From Bacteriovoracaceae bacterium (lineage in GTDB: Bacteria > Bdellovibrionota > Bacteriovoracia > Bacteriovoracales > Bacteriovoracaceae): a DNA stretch of 64,000 nt. The stretch is taken from assembly GCA_028101965.1 (NCBI GenBank), contig JAOHMI010000004.1, forward strand, positions 1-64,000, read 5' to 3'. Both the position numbers and the translations under genes were made by a program. How positions within the stretch are numbered: the stretch's first letter is position 1; every line of letters begins with the position of its first letter. Below, in pieces: positions 35,648 through 45,376 of the stretch. A model generated the notes under the pieces. That model had not been told where the DNA came from. It did no database searches and worked only from the letters and a program-made list of their open reading frames with translations.

Positions 35648-37948
35648 TTAGTTTGTGTCTTCTTCTTCTTTAAATAAGTTCTTTAACCCCGACTGATGAT
35701 AACGATGAGTAATAACTTCGAATAAATTTTGATGTGAATTTTCATTAATCTCATTTAAGCTATACTGCTCATTCATAGCCGCATCAACTTCGGATTGGTT
35801 AAATTTTCCTTGAGATAGACCACCAGGCGTCGTTCCACCAGAGTTGAAATCCCAATCATCACCACCTCCACTATTTGGGCTAGACTTTGCTCCACCTCCA
35901 AATGAGTGTTTAGTAATATTAAGCTGCTCACGAGCACTTTTTAAAATGTCTTTAGGATCACTTGAAGGTTTAATGGCTTTACTAGCAGCGATACTATTAT
36001 TGACCGCACTACTTGGAGCTTTTCCTCCGTAAGCACGGCGAATATTATTATGTGCGCGAGCAACAAATCCATCGTTTATTTTTTTCCAGGATTTTGCATC
36101 GGCTTTTCCTTTTGCATCTGCTTCTTTTACTAACTTACTAGCAATAGCTTTTGCTGCCTTAATGGCATTATTACCAGCAGCATCAAAATTTGTGTTACCT
36201 GACCCAAAGCTATCTGATAGAGCTGCATTTGCCCCAGCCCCTAGTTGGTTATACCAAGCAGTGTTAGTTAGCCCAGGGAAACCACTCATCTTTTTTAACT
36301 TCATACATGAGTTTCCTTTTTTACATTTGCATTTTGGGTCCCATTTCGATTGAGAATCAATACAACCTACCCGATCGTTTCCAGGGGTGTTATTATAGTT
36401 TGTAGAAGCAAGTGCTTTTTTCTTTCCCAAATAAGCTTGGCAAATATCATTATTAGTTCTATTTACATTCCAAGTTCCACCTTCGTTTAAACAGAAACAA
36501 TTCTCATTACCTGCTTTATTTCGCTGCCTGTCTTCTTTACTACAAGAATTTGAATACGAATCTGCAAACATTTGAAAAGTGACTTCTCTCGCTTCAGAGT
36601 TTTCTTTTTCTCTTTTATACTTATCTGCAAAGATTCCCGACATGGTTGCTCCAGCTGAAGCAATAATGATTCGAGTTAAAGGAATCTCCATTAAGCAACC
36701 TGGTCCATCTTGAAAGTGATCAGAGTAAGAATAAAGTATGGCAATAGCTGAAAGACCAGCTAAACTATATTGAACTCCTTTATTAGCTCCAATTCCAGAG
36801 TTTTGTGGGTCAGATTCATTTGCATAAGCCACTGGAAACATATTATTCAATATTTTCAGAAATTGTTTTTCTAAGGAATCATTTAATAAACGACCCGAGC
36901 CTGGTACCAATTTATATTCACGATTAAGTCTGCCATTTCTAATATGAGGACCAGAATTGATGTCATCATAAATTGGTTCATTTTCCCATTCTTTTTGAAT
37001 CTCCTTATATAATTTATCATCTCTCTTTTGCTGTTTTGCATCTGCTCTTTCAGCTTTTAATTTTTCCGACTCGCAACCAGAATTCACTGGTGGTTTTGTT
37101 AAACCTCCTTGAATTGCTTCAAATCCTGCGTATAAAGCGGCTGCGGAATACAAAAGAGCTGCATTCTTGTGAGCTTTGCTTTTTGCTTCAAAAAACTCTT
37201 GCATATCATTTTCTGTATCAATCATATATTGATTTGATTGTTGCTGCAGCTCCAATCTTTCGTCACGATTTGTGCTATCAATTGGCTCATAACGAGATAA
37301 ATCCACCTCTCCATTTGCATCCTCACCTGAATCATAATCAGGCTTTAATTTCAAGCCAATTGTTAATGCCGTGGTTGCACGACTTTCAACTTTTTCAAGG
37401 TATTTTTTATTTTGATTAGCTTCGCCTAAAACTGCGATTAAGGTTGCTCCTGTCATAGCGTGAATAGAAAGTGCTGTCCCGCTAGTCCACTTAGATTTAA
37501 AACTAGATTTCTTTTTATTAAGTTGTTTTAAATACCAAAAAATAGGTAAAATTCCAGGCGCTGCAAAAGCTAATGTATGAGCTAACATTTTTTTTCGCCT
37601 TTCCGGATCTGGAAGATATTTATCCTGAACGCCAGGTACGTCTGAGTTCAATTCGGCCATAATATTTTTTAGACATTCAGTTACTTTTTCATTCCCACCC
37701 AAGACTAAGCAATTCCTGGCAGCTTCATCTGCTCTTGAAAACTTCTCTTGCTTTATACAGCCCCTTAAACCTTCATGCCATCGCCACCCCTGACTTGCAG
37801 CTGCTAAGCATTCTTCTTTTGATGAACCTCTTCCGATAGCAGCATAAGCCTGGCCAAACTTAGGAGGGTTGATAATGAAGGGAAAGCTAAAAACGAATAA
37901 ATAAATCAGAAGATAGCAAGTGGTGTATTTTAAAAATTTTTTAATCAT
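35648..37948 (-). CDS. Large exported/membrane protein of unknown function
   Basis: A 766-residue protein with a hydrophobic N-terminus (signal peptide or anchor, residues 8-30). Cys-containing regions include EECLAAASQGWRW, CLVLGG and CSKEDRQRNKAGNENCFCL. Further hydrophobic stretches at about residues 120-140, 155-170, 255-270 and 385-430 may cross the membrane. The C-terminal 250 residues are Ala/Lys/Asn- and Gly-rich with low complexity. No family recognised. AAGGGAA precedes the ATG. It is probably in one unit with the small gene at 38026, which lies upstream by 77 bp. Confidence 0.6.
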   Translation of the reverse strand: MIKKFLKYTTCYLLIYLFVFSFPFIINPPKFGQAYAAIGRGSSKEECLAAASQGWRWHEGLRGCIKQEKFSRADEAARNCLVLGGNEKVTECLKNIMAELNSDVPGVQDKYLPDPERRKKMLAHTLAFAAPGILPIFWYLKQLNKKKSSFKSKWTSGTALSIHAMTGATLIAVLGEANQNKKYLEKVESRATTALTIGLKLKPDYDSGEDANGEVDLSRYEPIDSTNRDERLELQQQSNQYMIDTENDMQEFFEAKSKAHKNAALLYSAAALYAGFEAIQGGLTKPPVNSGCESEKLKAERADAKQQKRDDKLYKEIQKEWENEPIYDDINSGPHIRNGRLNREYKLVPGSGRLLNDSLEKQFLKILNNMFPVAYANESDPQNSGIGANKGVQYSLAGLSAIAILYSYSDHFQDGPGCLMEIPLTRIIIASAGATMSGIFADKYKREKENSEAREVTFQMFADSYSNSCSKEDRQRNKAGNENCFCLNEGGTWNVNRTNNDICQAYLGKKKALASTNYNNTPGNDRVGCIDSQSKWDPKCKCKKGNSCMKLKKMSGFPGLTNTAWYNQLGAGANAALSDSFGSGNTNFDAAGNNAIKAAKAIASKLVKEADAKGKADAKSWKKINDGFVARAHNNIRRAYGGKAPSSAVNNSIAASKAIKPSSDPKDILKSAREQLNITKHSFGGGAKSSPNSGGGDDWDFNSGGTTPGGLSQGKFNQSEVDAAMNEQYSLNEINENSHQNLFEVITHRYHQSGLKNLFKEEEDTN

Positions 37949-38025
37949 AATTCCCTTGAGCCTTTCATGGTTCTCTTCCTATTTTATCCTTTATTCGTGC
38001 TGGATAAAATGGGGTAAAAAGTAAT

Positions 38026-38313
38026 CTACTCAGCTTTAACTATTTCAGGTTTCCCTTCAGCGTTGTAATCATAAGATAAAACTTGAAAGGAATTATTCTG
38101 AGTAAAGAGGTTTATTTTTTTTGAATCTTTACTGGCCAGTTGACGGCTTTGCTTTTTAGCTTGAATTGCATGCTTCTTGGATTTTATACATGTACCCTTC
38201 TCCTGAGATTCACCAGCATGAGTCAATGTGACAAATAGCGACATAATAATGAGAATTAAAATCTTTTGAACTACTGATTGAGATAAATAATTAAAGAATA
38301 TCTTCATATTCAA
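38026..38313 (-). CDS. Small exported basic protein
   Basis: A 95-residue protein with a signal peptide ending VTLTHAGE. The mature part is short and Lys/Gln-rich (CIKSKKHAIQAKKQSRQLA) with a single Cys. AAGGA is six bases before the ATG. It is probably co-transcribed with the 766-residue gene downstream. No function can be assigned. Confidence 0.55.
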   Translation of the reverse strand: MNMKIFFNYLSQSVVQKILILIIMSLFVTLTHAGESQEKGTCIKSKKHAIQAKKQSRQLASKDSKKINLFTQNNSFQVLSYDYNAEGKPEIVKAE

Positions 38314-38629
38314 TCCTTATAAATTATCTCACCTGTGCGCTCCATCTTCCTCCAAGAGCTAATCATATTATATCTAATTTAAAGAGCTTAGCTGATAGAA
38401 ATTCAATTAAGTATTTAATTATCTTAATGACGAACTGCGTCCAATATTTACATGAGTGCCCATAATAGTTGGCAATTTCATCAAAATAGTATTCTTGCTC
38501 ACTCTTACTTAACGCAGGTTATCTTTTGCGTAAAAAATTTACCCTTACGAGAATCTCCTATTCTTATCAATTTGCGGTTGCTAGCCATTACATAATGTAT
38601 TCACTTTTGGAACATCGGAAAGGAAAGAA
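38314..38629. other. Divergent promoter gap
   Basis: 316 bp between the small exported protein and the VWA protein, transcribed away from each other. No gene or repeat was recognised. Confidence 0.4.
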
Positions 38630-39994
38630 ATGAAGAAGTTAAACCATATTATTGTAAGCACTTTATTATTTAGTCAATTAGGACTTTTCGCCCAAGAGGA
38701 AGTTTCACGGGACATAAAACGCGGGAAAGAAACCAAGAAAGCCTACTTTAGCTCAGGTTTATCTCAAGCAGATATTTTTAAGGACTTTGAAATTTTAGAA
38801 GAAATTATTAAAGGGTTTGATAAGAAACTTCTCAAAGTTAGTGATGTGCTTAAAGTTACTGATAGCTTACCTCAAGAAGAGTTTTATAAACTTGTTGCGG
38901 CCATGATAAAAATGGGTGAATTAGAGAAAACTAAAACCATTATTGCCCCCGTTAAAAGTGAATCAAATGAAGAAAATGTTTCATTTTATCTCAGTCGTGA
39001 AGGCCGACTCGTCAATCTGATTAAACTAAGCCGGTGGGCCGCAGACCATGGTCATTCCATGCGAGATGTTTTAGGTAATTTTGAAAATTACTTTTCTCAA
39101 CCAAAATACCTCTACACATTCGCCAATCCAAGTTGGCATGTCAGTCATGATAAATATTTTGGTTTTAAAAAATGTGTAGAAACAAAAACTATGACGTTAC
39201 ACAACCCCACTCAAATTAATTATATTCTCTTTGTCATTGATAACTCAGGTAGTATGGATCAATATCAACAAGCCCTAGAGGCGAGAACCACTGAACTATT
39301 AAATAGAATAAATCAAACATTGAAAAAAGGATCCTTTAAGGTTGGTATTAGTACATCAGATTATAGAGTGGCATTACCTTTCACATCCATTAACTCAGAA
39401 GAGGATATTGAAATGGTAAAAGAAAAAATTAAAGTCGGAACATCTGGTGGAGATGAATATTTGTTTAATAGTTTAAAAAGTTATCTTAATAAATATCCCA
39501 TTTCAGAAAGATCAAATCTTCTATACATTGGACTAACAGATGAACCCAATCATTCATTTGGCTCTAGTTATGATACTAATCAAGCTCAAAAATGGTTTGA
39601 CTCTCTTTTCGATCTACATGGAATAATGGAAGGACGTTTTATGGGTTACAATATTGTCAACTCTGGAACCTATCAATACTCTGAACAGTTAGAGTATTTC
39701 GAAAACTTTAATATTAACTCCAAAGTCAATGTAGATAAGGCAATTGATCATTTAAATAAGAAGATTCTCGTGGATTATAACTTTGAAATAGAAGATGAGG
39801 ATATCTTTGGAGCAACTAAAGTAAATTACACTGACTATAACGGTGGTGCTAAAACGGTGGGGTCAGAGGACTGGGCCATGACTCCTAATACAGGAAAAGT
39901 TTCAGTTTATAATATTCCAAACTATGTCAAAGAATTAACGGTTGAATACCAAAGGTTATGCAAGGCTGATGAGCAACCAAATTTACAAGACTAA
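38630..39994 (+). CDS. Exported von Willebrand factor A domain protein
   Basis: A 454-residue protein with a signal peptide ending GLFAQEE. A VWA domain begins near residue 196 with ILFVIDNSGSMDQY, whose Asp204, Ser206 and Ser208 form the metal-binding MIDAS motif. It continues to about residue 370 (LLYIGLTDEPNH). The N-terminal 190 residues are helical and unassigned. It probably binds a protein ligand in the periplasm or on the surface. AAGGAA precedes the ATG. It is convergent with the metallopeptidase gene, 3 bp apart. Confidence 0.85.
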   Translation: MKKLNHIIVSTLLFSQLGLFAQEEVSRDIKRGKETKKAYFSSGLSQADIFKDFEILEEIIKGFDKKLLKVSDVLKVTDSLPQEEFYKLVAAMIKMGELEKTKTIIAPVKSESNEENVSFYLSREGRLVNLIKLSRWAADHGHSMRDVLGNFENYFSQPKYLYTFANPSWHVSHDKYFGFKKCVETKTMTLHNPTQINYILFVIDNSGSMDQYQQALEARTTELLNRINQTLKKGSFKVGISTSDYRVALPFTSINSEEDIEMVKEKIKVGTSGGDEYLFNSLKSYLNKYPISERSNLLYIGLTDEPNHSFGSSYDTNQAQKWFDSLFDLHGIMEGRFMGYNIVNSGTYQYSEQLEYFENFNINSKVNVDKAIDHLNKKILVDYNFEIEDEDIFGATKVNYTDYNGGAKTVGSEDWAMTPNTGKVSVYNIPNYVKELTVEYQRLCKADEQPNLQD

Positions 39995-39997
39995 TAA

Positions 39998-42532
39998 TTA
40001 AAAAACATTGGCCTGAAATAGTAGCTGTAGTGAGGATAATTTATCATCTATGGGTGATATGACATCTGAATAAATTAGCTGAATTTTAGCATCTAGCAAA
40101 TAACCGGCAGTTAGATTAAAACTGGGTCCAATAAAAAAAGCCGTGAGTGTTTTATCTCGATAAATATCATTATTGGTAAAAATAAAATCTGACTTCATTG
40201 TTTGGACTCCGTAAACAAGGTAACCCTCTTTAAAAAACAAGGGAAAGTTCTCTGGGCCATCATAAATTGACCAAGCGAGATGATTAATTTTTACCTCAAA
40301 CTTAAAAAGCTCATTCCCAATAAAAGATTGAAAATCCAAGGGATAAAAATCAAATGTATACTCTCCGGTTAGAAAGGAGTTAACTCCCCCACCCTGCAGT
40401 GTCCCTCTTCTAAAATCATCCTTATACAATTGATAATGTTGCAGATTTAAATTAAATCCAATCTCCGAATGCAAGCGCCAATAGGTTTCAACTTCCGCTT
40501 CATGCCCGTAATACTCCTTAAACCCGCGAGGCTTATTACCAAGCATGCCTAATCGCCAAGAGTATCCTTGAAAAAGATTAAGATAAGATCCATAATCTTT
40601 CGTATCAGACAAAGCCACTTTGAGCACATCCTGAAAGTCCGTGGCCAAAAAAAGCTCGTTTAAATATTTATGAAAATAACGAGCACTCAGATCATAATCC
40701 TTAAAGATTAAATTTTTTCTCGTAACACCTACTCCATAATATTCATTTTGAAAAATCTCATTGAAAAATAAATTTTTGGCCAACCAGCTAGAATAAAATA
40801 CTGAATAGATCAAAGGATCTAAATAATTATAAGAATAAGCAAAACTTCCTGCCACAGGTTGCGGTGTTGGTTCTAAATAGGTCGCAATATCAACTCCTAA
40901 ATAGTGCTTTTGCAGAGGGTCCTCTAAACTTGTTTGCAGAAAAAGTGTTTCTAGATTAAAGATAAGAGAGTAATTTAAATAAAGAAAGTTTGGATAAAAG
41001 TGATCCCATAAGGAATACTTCTCTTCTTTATCAGAATTGGCTTCTGTTAATTTTTTTGATTCTCGCTTTTCCACGAAATTCTCTTTTTTAGCAAAATTAT
41101 TCTGCTCAAAGAAAGACGTCTTTTCACCTTTATAATCAAAAGTTAAGTCACCCGTTTTAGTTTGTTTAGGATTAGTCAGGGTTGAGATTGATTCATAATA
41201 CAAACTTTGCTGATTCGATTTATTTAATAGTCGATAATCCATATTATTATAGCTCAATGTATATTTTTGAAAATCCCATAATTCTAAAGCCGTTCTTTTC
41301 TTTTCATCAACAATTTTAAAGTCAGGTAACTTAACCCTATAGGAAATACGGTTTTTCTTCGGATCATCACTCAACAAATCGTTGACTCCACTAAAATCTA
41401 CTTGCAAATGGCTTTGATCATAAAAGTAAATTTTCTCCATACCAGTATGAAAGTATATTTTCTTCTTCTGACCAGTTACTTTATTTAATTGAATTAAAGT
41501 ATTTGTTCCAACTCTTCCTCTTGTTTTTCTTTTCCAATCTTCCCCATAAGTAAAATAATAAAAATTTCCTCTTTCAAGCACGCCTTTTTCAAAATCAATT
41601 AATAAGTAATCCTGCTTTAGATGCTTTGTAACTAATTCATTGAGCAACAAATCCTGCTCAACCAAATTTTTTTTACTGCTTAAAAATGCTTTTTTAAATT
41701 GAGAAAAAGCTGGCTTAAAAAACATTCCGGTACAACGCTTAAAATGACGGGGAAATGTTAAAGGCACAGACTCAGCATTTTCCTTAATAATACACCGGAG
41801 TGTTCCCGGTCGAATTTCTTCTAGATATTCGACAAAAAAACCTCCTACCCAATAAGGAATATGCCCAAAGGGGAAAAAACCAGGATTATCCAGGCAATGA
41901 ACTTCAAAACATAACGGAAAGTCAGTTTTTGGTCCTTGTTCGAAATAATGATATAAATAATGTACCAATTGAGGACTATCTAGTCGTCCGGGCTGACTAA
42001 ACTTAGATTCAGTGTAAACAGCAATCCCTTCAATAAACCAAGTTGGAGCGATAGATCCCCATTTAGCCGACGAACCAATAATCGAACGCAGTAAGTCTTG
42101 AACACCAAGAGTTAGGTCCATATTTAGAATATGGGTGTATTCATGAACGATCAAAGATTCAATCCAGTCCGCATGTTCGAGCGCTAAGCTTTCGGGAGAC
42201 AAAGGTGGATAAGGATTAAGGATAATTTTATTATAAGGAAAAACTCTGGCCTCGCCATTTGCACTACCAGCACTCTCATCAATATAAAAATGAATTGGCC
42301 CAATAGGCTTAAAGCCAAAAAACTTATGCAGCTTGGGCACAGAATTCTTAATTTTGGCCACTGTATAAGCCGCAAATGCCCTGTAGTCCTTGGTATAGTG
42401 AACTCTGAACTCCACCTTATTCACCATAAAATGTTTAGTGAGATACTCTTTTGCCTGCAAGCTGGAAAGACCAGTACATAAGCTTAGGAATAGTAAAATT
42501 TTTATAGTCCCAAATTTCATCCCATTGATCAT
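39998..42532 (-). CDS. Exported zinc metallopeptidase (peptidase MA-like) with predicted beta-barrel C-terminus
   Basis: An 844-residue protein with a signal peptide ending SLQAKEY; an ATG four codons in (42520) is an alternative start. The gluzincin site is VHEYTH (His130, Glu131, His134) with Glu168 in WFIEGIAVYTES. This matches the peptidase MA/M1-related secreted enzymes. The C-terminal 400 residues are rich in alternating aromatic strands (YLNYSLIFNLETLFLQ, PVAGSFAYSYNYLDPLIYS). They end in LQLLFQANVF, a likely outer-membrane barrel ending in Phe. So it may be a surface protease anchored by its own barrel. Confidence 0.75.
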   Translation of the reverse strand: MINGMKFGTIKILLFLSLCTGLSSLQAKEYLTKHFMVNKVEFRVHYTKDYRAFAAYTVAKIKNSVPKLHKFFGFKPIGPIHFYIDESAGSANGEARVFPYNKIILNPYPPLSPESLALEHADWIESLIVHEYTHILNMDLTLGVQDLLRSIIGSSAKWGSIAPTWFIEGIAVYTESKFSQPGRLDSPQLVHYLYHYFEQGPKTDFPLCFEVHCLDNPGFFPFGHIPYWVGGFFVEYLEEIRPGTLRCIIKENAESVPLTFPRHFKRCTGMFFKPAFSQFKKAFLSSKKNLVEQDLLLNELVTKHLKQDYLLIDFEKGVLERGNFYYFTYGEDWKRKTRGRVGTNTLIQLNKVTGQKKKIYFHTGMEKIYFYDQSHLQVDFSGVNDLLSDDPKKNRISYRVKLPDFKIVDEKKRTALELWDFQKYTLSYNNMDYRLLNKSNQQSLYYESISTLTNPKQTKTGDLTFDYKGEKTSFFEQNNFAKKENFVEKRESKKLTEANSDKEEKYSLWDHFYPNFLYLNYSLIFNLETLFLQTSLEDPLQKHYLGVDIATYLEPTPQPVAGSFAYSYNYLDPLIYSVFYSSWLAKNLFFNEIFQNEYYGVGVTRKNLIFKDYDLSARYFHKYLNELFLATDFQDVLKVALSDTKDYGSYLNLFQGYSWRLGMLGNKPRGFKEYYGHEAEVETYWRLHSEIGFNLNLQHYQLYKDDFRRGTLQGGGVNSFLTGEYTFDFYPLDFQSFIGNELFKFEVKINHLAWSIYDGPENFPLFFKEGYLVYGVQTMKSDFIFTNNDIYRDKTLTAFFIGPSFNLTAGYLLDAKIQLIYSDVISPIDDKLSSLQLLFQANVF

Positions 42533-42696
42533 ATAAAATTAACCAAGTAAAAGACAAAAATTTGTTTAAATCCGCTTAAAGTGCTTTATTATCCGTCTTA
42601 CAAGTTTTAAAATAGCTTCAAGTTGCTAAATTTAAATTAAAAAAATAATTATAACCGACAAGTTTAGTAAGTTTAAAGTTTTACAAGGAGTAATTA

Positions 42697-43209
42697 ATGA
42701 AACACGCTAGTCTGCTACTATTGGCCCTCACTTTTGTATTTTACAGCTGTGGATCTTCTGACAAAAAAACTGGTAGCGAATCTGCTGCCGAAGACGTAGT
42801 TGTTGAACAACCAAATGGTGATAGCAATGGTCTTGCTTTAGAACTAAATGGTGATTCAGATTCAAACACAGCAGGTGGAATTTCTACCGTTTATTTTGAT
42901 TATGATTCATCTTCTTTAACGAGCTCTTCGAAGCAAGTTTTAGAACAAAATGCACAATTCTTAAAAACTTCTGACAAGATTGATATTCAAATTGAAGGTC
43001 ACTGTGATGAAAGAGGTGGGATTCAGTACAACTTAGCCTTAGGCGAAAGACGTGCTCGTGCAATTAGAGATTACTTAGTAGCTCTTGGAGTAACTAGATC
43101 TCGAATGAAAATTGTTAGTTTCGGAAAAGAAAGACCTGTATCTTTTGGACACGATGAATCTAGCTGGGGAAGAAACCGTCGAGGTAACTTCGTCATTACT
43201 GCAAAATAA
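42697..43209 (+). CDS. pal: Peptidoglycan-associated lipoprotein
   Basis: A 170-residue lipoprotein with Cys18 in FYSCGSS. The OmpA-like domain follows: VYFDYDSSSL, then IDIQIEGHCDERGGIQYNLA and GERRARAIRDYLVALGV. The peptidoglycan-binding residues (GHCDERG..YN..LG.RRA) are intact. It tethers the outer membrane to the wall as part of Tol-Pal. AAGGAG precedes the ATG. It is followed by a DUF4398 lipoprotein and a CpoB-like gene, forming a cell-envelope cluster. tolQRAB are not in the window. Confidence 0.95.
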   Translation: MKHASLLLLALTFVFYSCGSSDKKTGSESAAEDVVVEQPNGDSNGLALELNGDSDSNTAGGISTVYFDYDSSSLTSSSKQVLEQNAQFLKTSDKIDIQIEGHCDERGGIQYNLALGERRARAIRDYLVALGVTRSRMKIVSFGKERPVSFGHDESSWGRNRRGNFVITAK

Positions 43210-43228
43210 TTTTTGCAAAGTTTAGTTA

Positions 43229-43594
43229 ATGAGAACACTGAAGAGCTCATTATTTTTAAAAAAGTGTGAAGGATTCACAAAGATTGTGTACAGAAAATCA
43301 CTCAGTTCACTTTTATTTATAACATTAATACTTTGGTCTTGTGGTATCGCTACCACAAGACCAAAACTTGAGATGTCTTTTGCTCAATCTGCTTTTTTAG
43401 CGGCTAAAGAAGCCAAGGCTGATGAGCTTGCACCTAATCTTTACCGTAAAGCTGAGATTTATTACATAAAAGCTAAATCTAATTATCGTAGAAAGTATTT
43501 TGATAAGGCTAAGAAATACGCTTCCTTATCGCAAAAGTTTTCAGAACAAGCTGAGCTTAAGGCCGTTAAGGCTAAAGTTCTAGACGACAAATAA
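43229..43594 (+). CDS. DUF4398 lipoprotein
   Basis: A small lipoprotein of 121 residues from this ATG, or about 102 from a GTG at 43286. The GTG gives a more usual leader and has AAGGA 12 bases upstream. Lipobox Cys is in LWSCG. The mature part (PKLEMSFAQSAFLAAKEA, then LYRKAEIYYIKAKS) is the helical DUF4398 domain, found next to envelope proteins such as OmpA/Pal. It is 19 bp after pal and in the same unit. Its role is probably structural in the envelope. Confidence 0.8.
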   Translation: MRTLKSSLFLKKCEGFTKIVYRKSLSSLLFITLILWSCGIATTRPKLEMSFAQSAFLAAKEAKADELAPNLYRKAEIYYIKAKSNYRRKYFDKAKKYASLSQKFSEQAELKAVKAKVLDDK

Positions 43595-43697
43595 TGCAAT
43601 TTCAGGCTAGAATACCATGTAGGAGCGAGCTTAAAGCCGTATCCAAGTACTGCGAAAATGAAGAATCAATCTTAGAAACTTTAACCGAATTTATATT

Positions 43698-44525
43698 ATG
43701 AGAATCACTATGAATCAATTCACAATCAAACTTCTTTTAATTTCCATTAGTTTAACCCTTGTTAGCTGCTTTAAAACCGCAGAACAAATAAGGCGAGAGC
43801 AAAAAGTAGATCAAATGCATTCCGAGTTTGGGCAAAACCAACAGATGCAAGCTGAGCAGAGTATGGCACTTCAACAAATAGAGAATAAGATCAATTCCAC
43901 AAATGGAAAGATTGAAGAGCTTCAGTATCAAATGAATAATGCTCTAGGTGAAAAAGAGCAATCGGAGCAGGATAGCTATTCTCAAACTCAGCAACAAATT
44001 CAAGCACTAGTTGAAGAAAATAAAAACCAAGAAAAATTGCTAAAGCAAATTCAAAGAGAACAAAAAGATCAAAAAGCTTACCTCGATCGAGTACTTAGTT
44101 TGCTCAAAAAAATTAGTGGAGCCCCCGTTAAAAAGGGTTCTAAGAAAACAAAAAAAGTCTCAGAATACCGTAAAGCGAATCTCCTTTTCGATGCTGGTAA
44201 AAGAGAAGAGGCCCGAACCATATACGTGGGTTTATTACAAAAGAAGAATGCTCTTTCCGCTTCACAAAGAAATGTGGTTTGGTACAATTTAGGTTTATAT
44301 AACAAAAAGAAAAAGAACTACGACCAAGCCTTAAGCTATTTTTCAAAAATTTACTCAAAATTTCCTAAATCTACCTTGGCCCCAAAATCATTATTGGAGA
44401 TTGCTCGTTGTTTCAACTTTAAAAAGGATAAAACAAAGGCCAAGACCATTTACTCAGAACTGATTAAAAAGTATCCAGAGAGTAAGCAAACTGGCTTGGC
44501 CAAAAAAGAAATATCTAAAATTTAA
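43698..44525 (+). CDS. CpoB/YbgF-like TPR lipoprotein
   Basis: A 275-residue protein; a second ATG at 43710 is an equally likely start. Lipobox LVSC at about residue 24. A coiled coil runs from about residue 30 to 135 (repeated Gln/Glu/Lys heptads such as QQIENKINSTNGKIEELQ). It is followed by TPR units (YRKANLLFDAGKREEARTIY, YDQALSYFSKIYSKFPKS, TIYSELIKKYPES). This coiled coil plus TPR order is that of CpoB, which links Tol-Pal with wall synthesis. Here it carries a lipobox instead of a plain signal. Confidence 0.8.
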   Translation: MRITMNQFTIKLLLISISLTLVSCFKTAEQIRREQKVDQMHSEFGQNQQMQAEQSMALQQIENKINSTNGKIEELQYQMNNALGEKEQSEQDSYSQTQQQIQALVEENKNQEKLLKQIQREQKDQKAYLDRVLSLLKKISGAPVKKGSKKTKKVSEYRKANLLFDAGKREEARTIYVGLLQKKNALSASQRNVVWYNLGLYNKKKKNYDQALSYFSKIYSKFPKSTLAPKSLLEIARCFNFKKDKTKAKTIYSELIKKYPESKQTGLAKKEISKI

Positions 44526-44539
44526 ATATTTATACTTTA

Positions 44540-45190
44540 TTATTGTTCGTGGTCACTTACCTTTTTTACTTTTTTCGATTTAATATTAATATAAGCGTCT
44601 TTTGAATCAAGATAGGTTTCAATTTGCTTGCGCATATTGCAAAACTCATTATTATTCATATCAATTGATACACCTTCTGCGCTAACATTAGTGTATAGGA
44701 AACTATTTGATTCTGACCCACCTATTAAAACTGAAATAGAAACTTTATTTCCATTTACTAATTTTGATAAATCGTAACGCTTTTTTCCATTCAATCTTTT
44801 TTTACGAATTTGCTCAAACATATGGCAAACGCTCATTGCATTTCGCCGAATTCCTTCCAGAACCTCACCGTCAATATATTGGTGGTTGCTGGCCAACTTA
44901 AATGAGATTAAAGGAGCAACACCTTCACTTCCATTATATGAATAACTATCTCTACCTTGGAGATAATAAAGAGAAACAAAATCAATTTCACCCGCACGGT
45001 AACGATTTAAATAACTTTCCACATTATCATGACAGTAAGTTTTAAGATCAGATGGTTTGATTTTTATTTTTCGCTCAACATCTCTATCCCCCCGGCACAC
45101 ATCCAAAGTTGGTTTAATGCTTTTTGCTGAATAAACATTTGCCCCCACTAAAATAAGACTGATAAAACAAATTAATTTCGCACAACTCAT
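44540..45190 (-). CDS. Exported hypothetical protein
   Basis: A 216-residue protein with a signal peptide ending ANVYSAK. It has several Cys (DVCRGD, TYCHDN, SVCHMF, EFCNMR), suggesting two disulphides. GGGAGG lies before the ATG, a strong ribosome site. No family recognised. It is convergent with the CpoB-like gene. Confidence 0.6.
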   Translation of the reverse strand: MSCAKLICFISLILVGANVYSAKSIKPTLDVCRGDRDVERKIKIKPSDLKTYCHDNVESYLNRYRAGEIDFVSLYYLQGRDSYSYNGSEGVAPLISFKLASNHQYIDGEVLEGIRRNAMSVCHMFEQIRKKRLNGKKRYDLSKLVNGNKVSISVLIGGSESNSFLYTNVSAEGVSIDMNNNEFCNMRKQIETYLDSKDAYINIKSKKVKKVSDHEQ

Positions 45191-45376
45191 GTAAACCTCC
45201 CGAGTAGTAGTTCATTGGCCCATTCATTAGCATTAATCAGTTTTTCAGCAAAAAAATGTGTAATTATTTTAGAAACACTTAGTGTGCAATCTTGATCTAC
45301 ATAAATTTTTAGAAAAGAAATAGGCAAATTTAAATTCTCCCCCTATAGTAAGTATCTAAATTAAGGTATTTTTCTT

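Noticed and set aside
42697-44525. A full tol-pal operon
   Set aside because: Only pal and a CpoB-like gene are here; the 844-residue neighbour is a metallopeptidase, not TolB.
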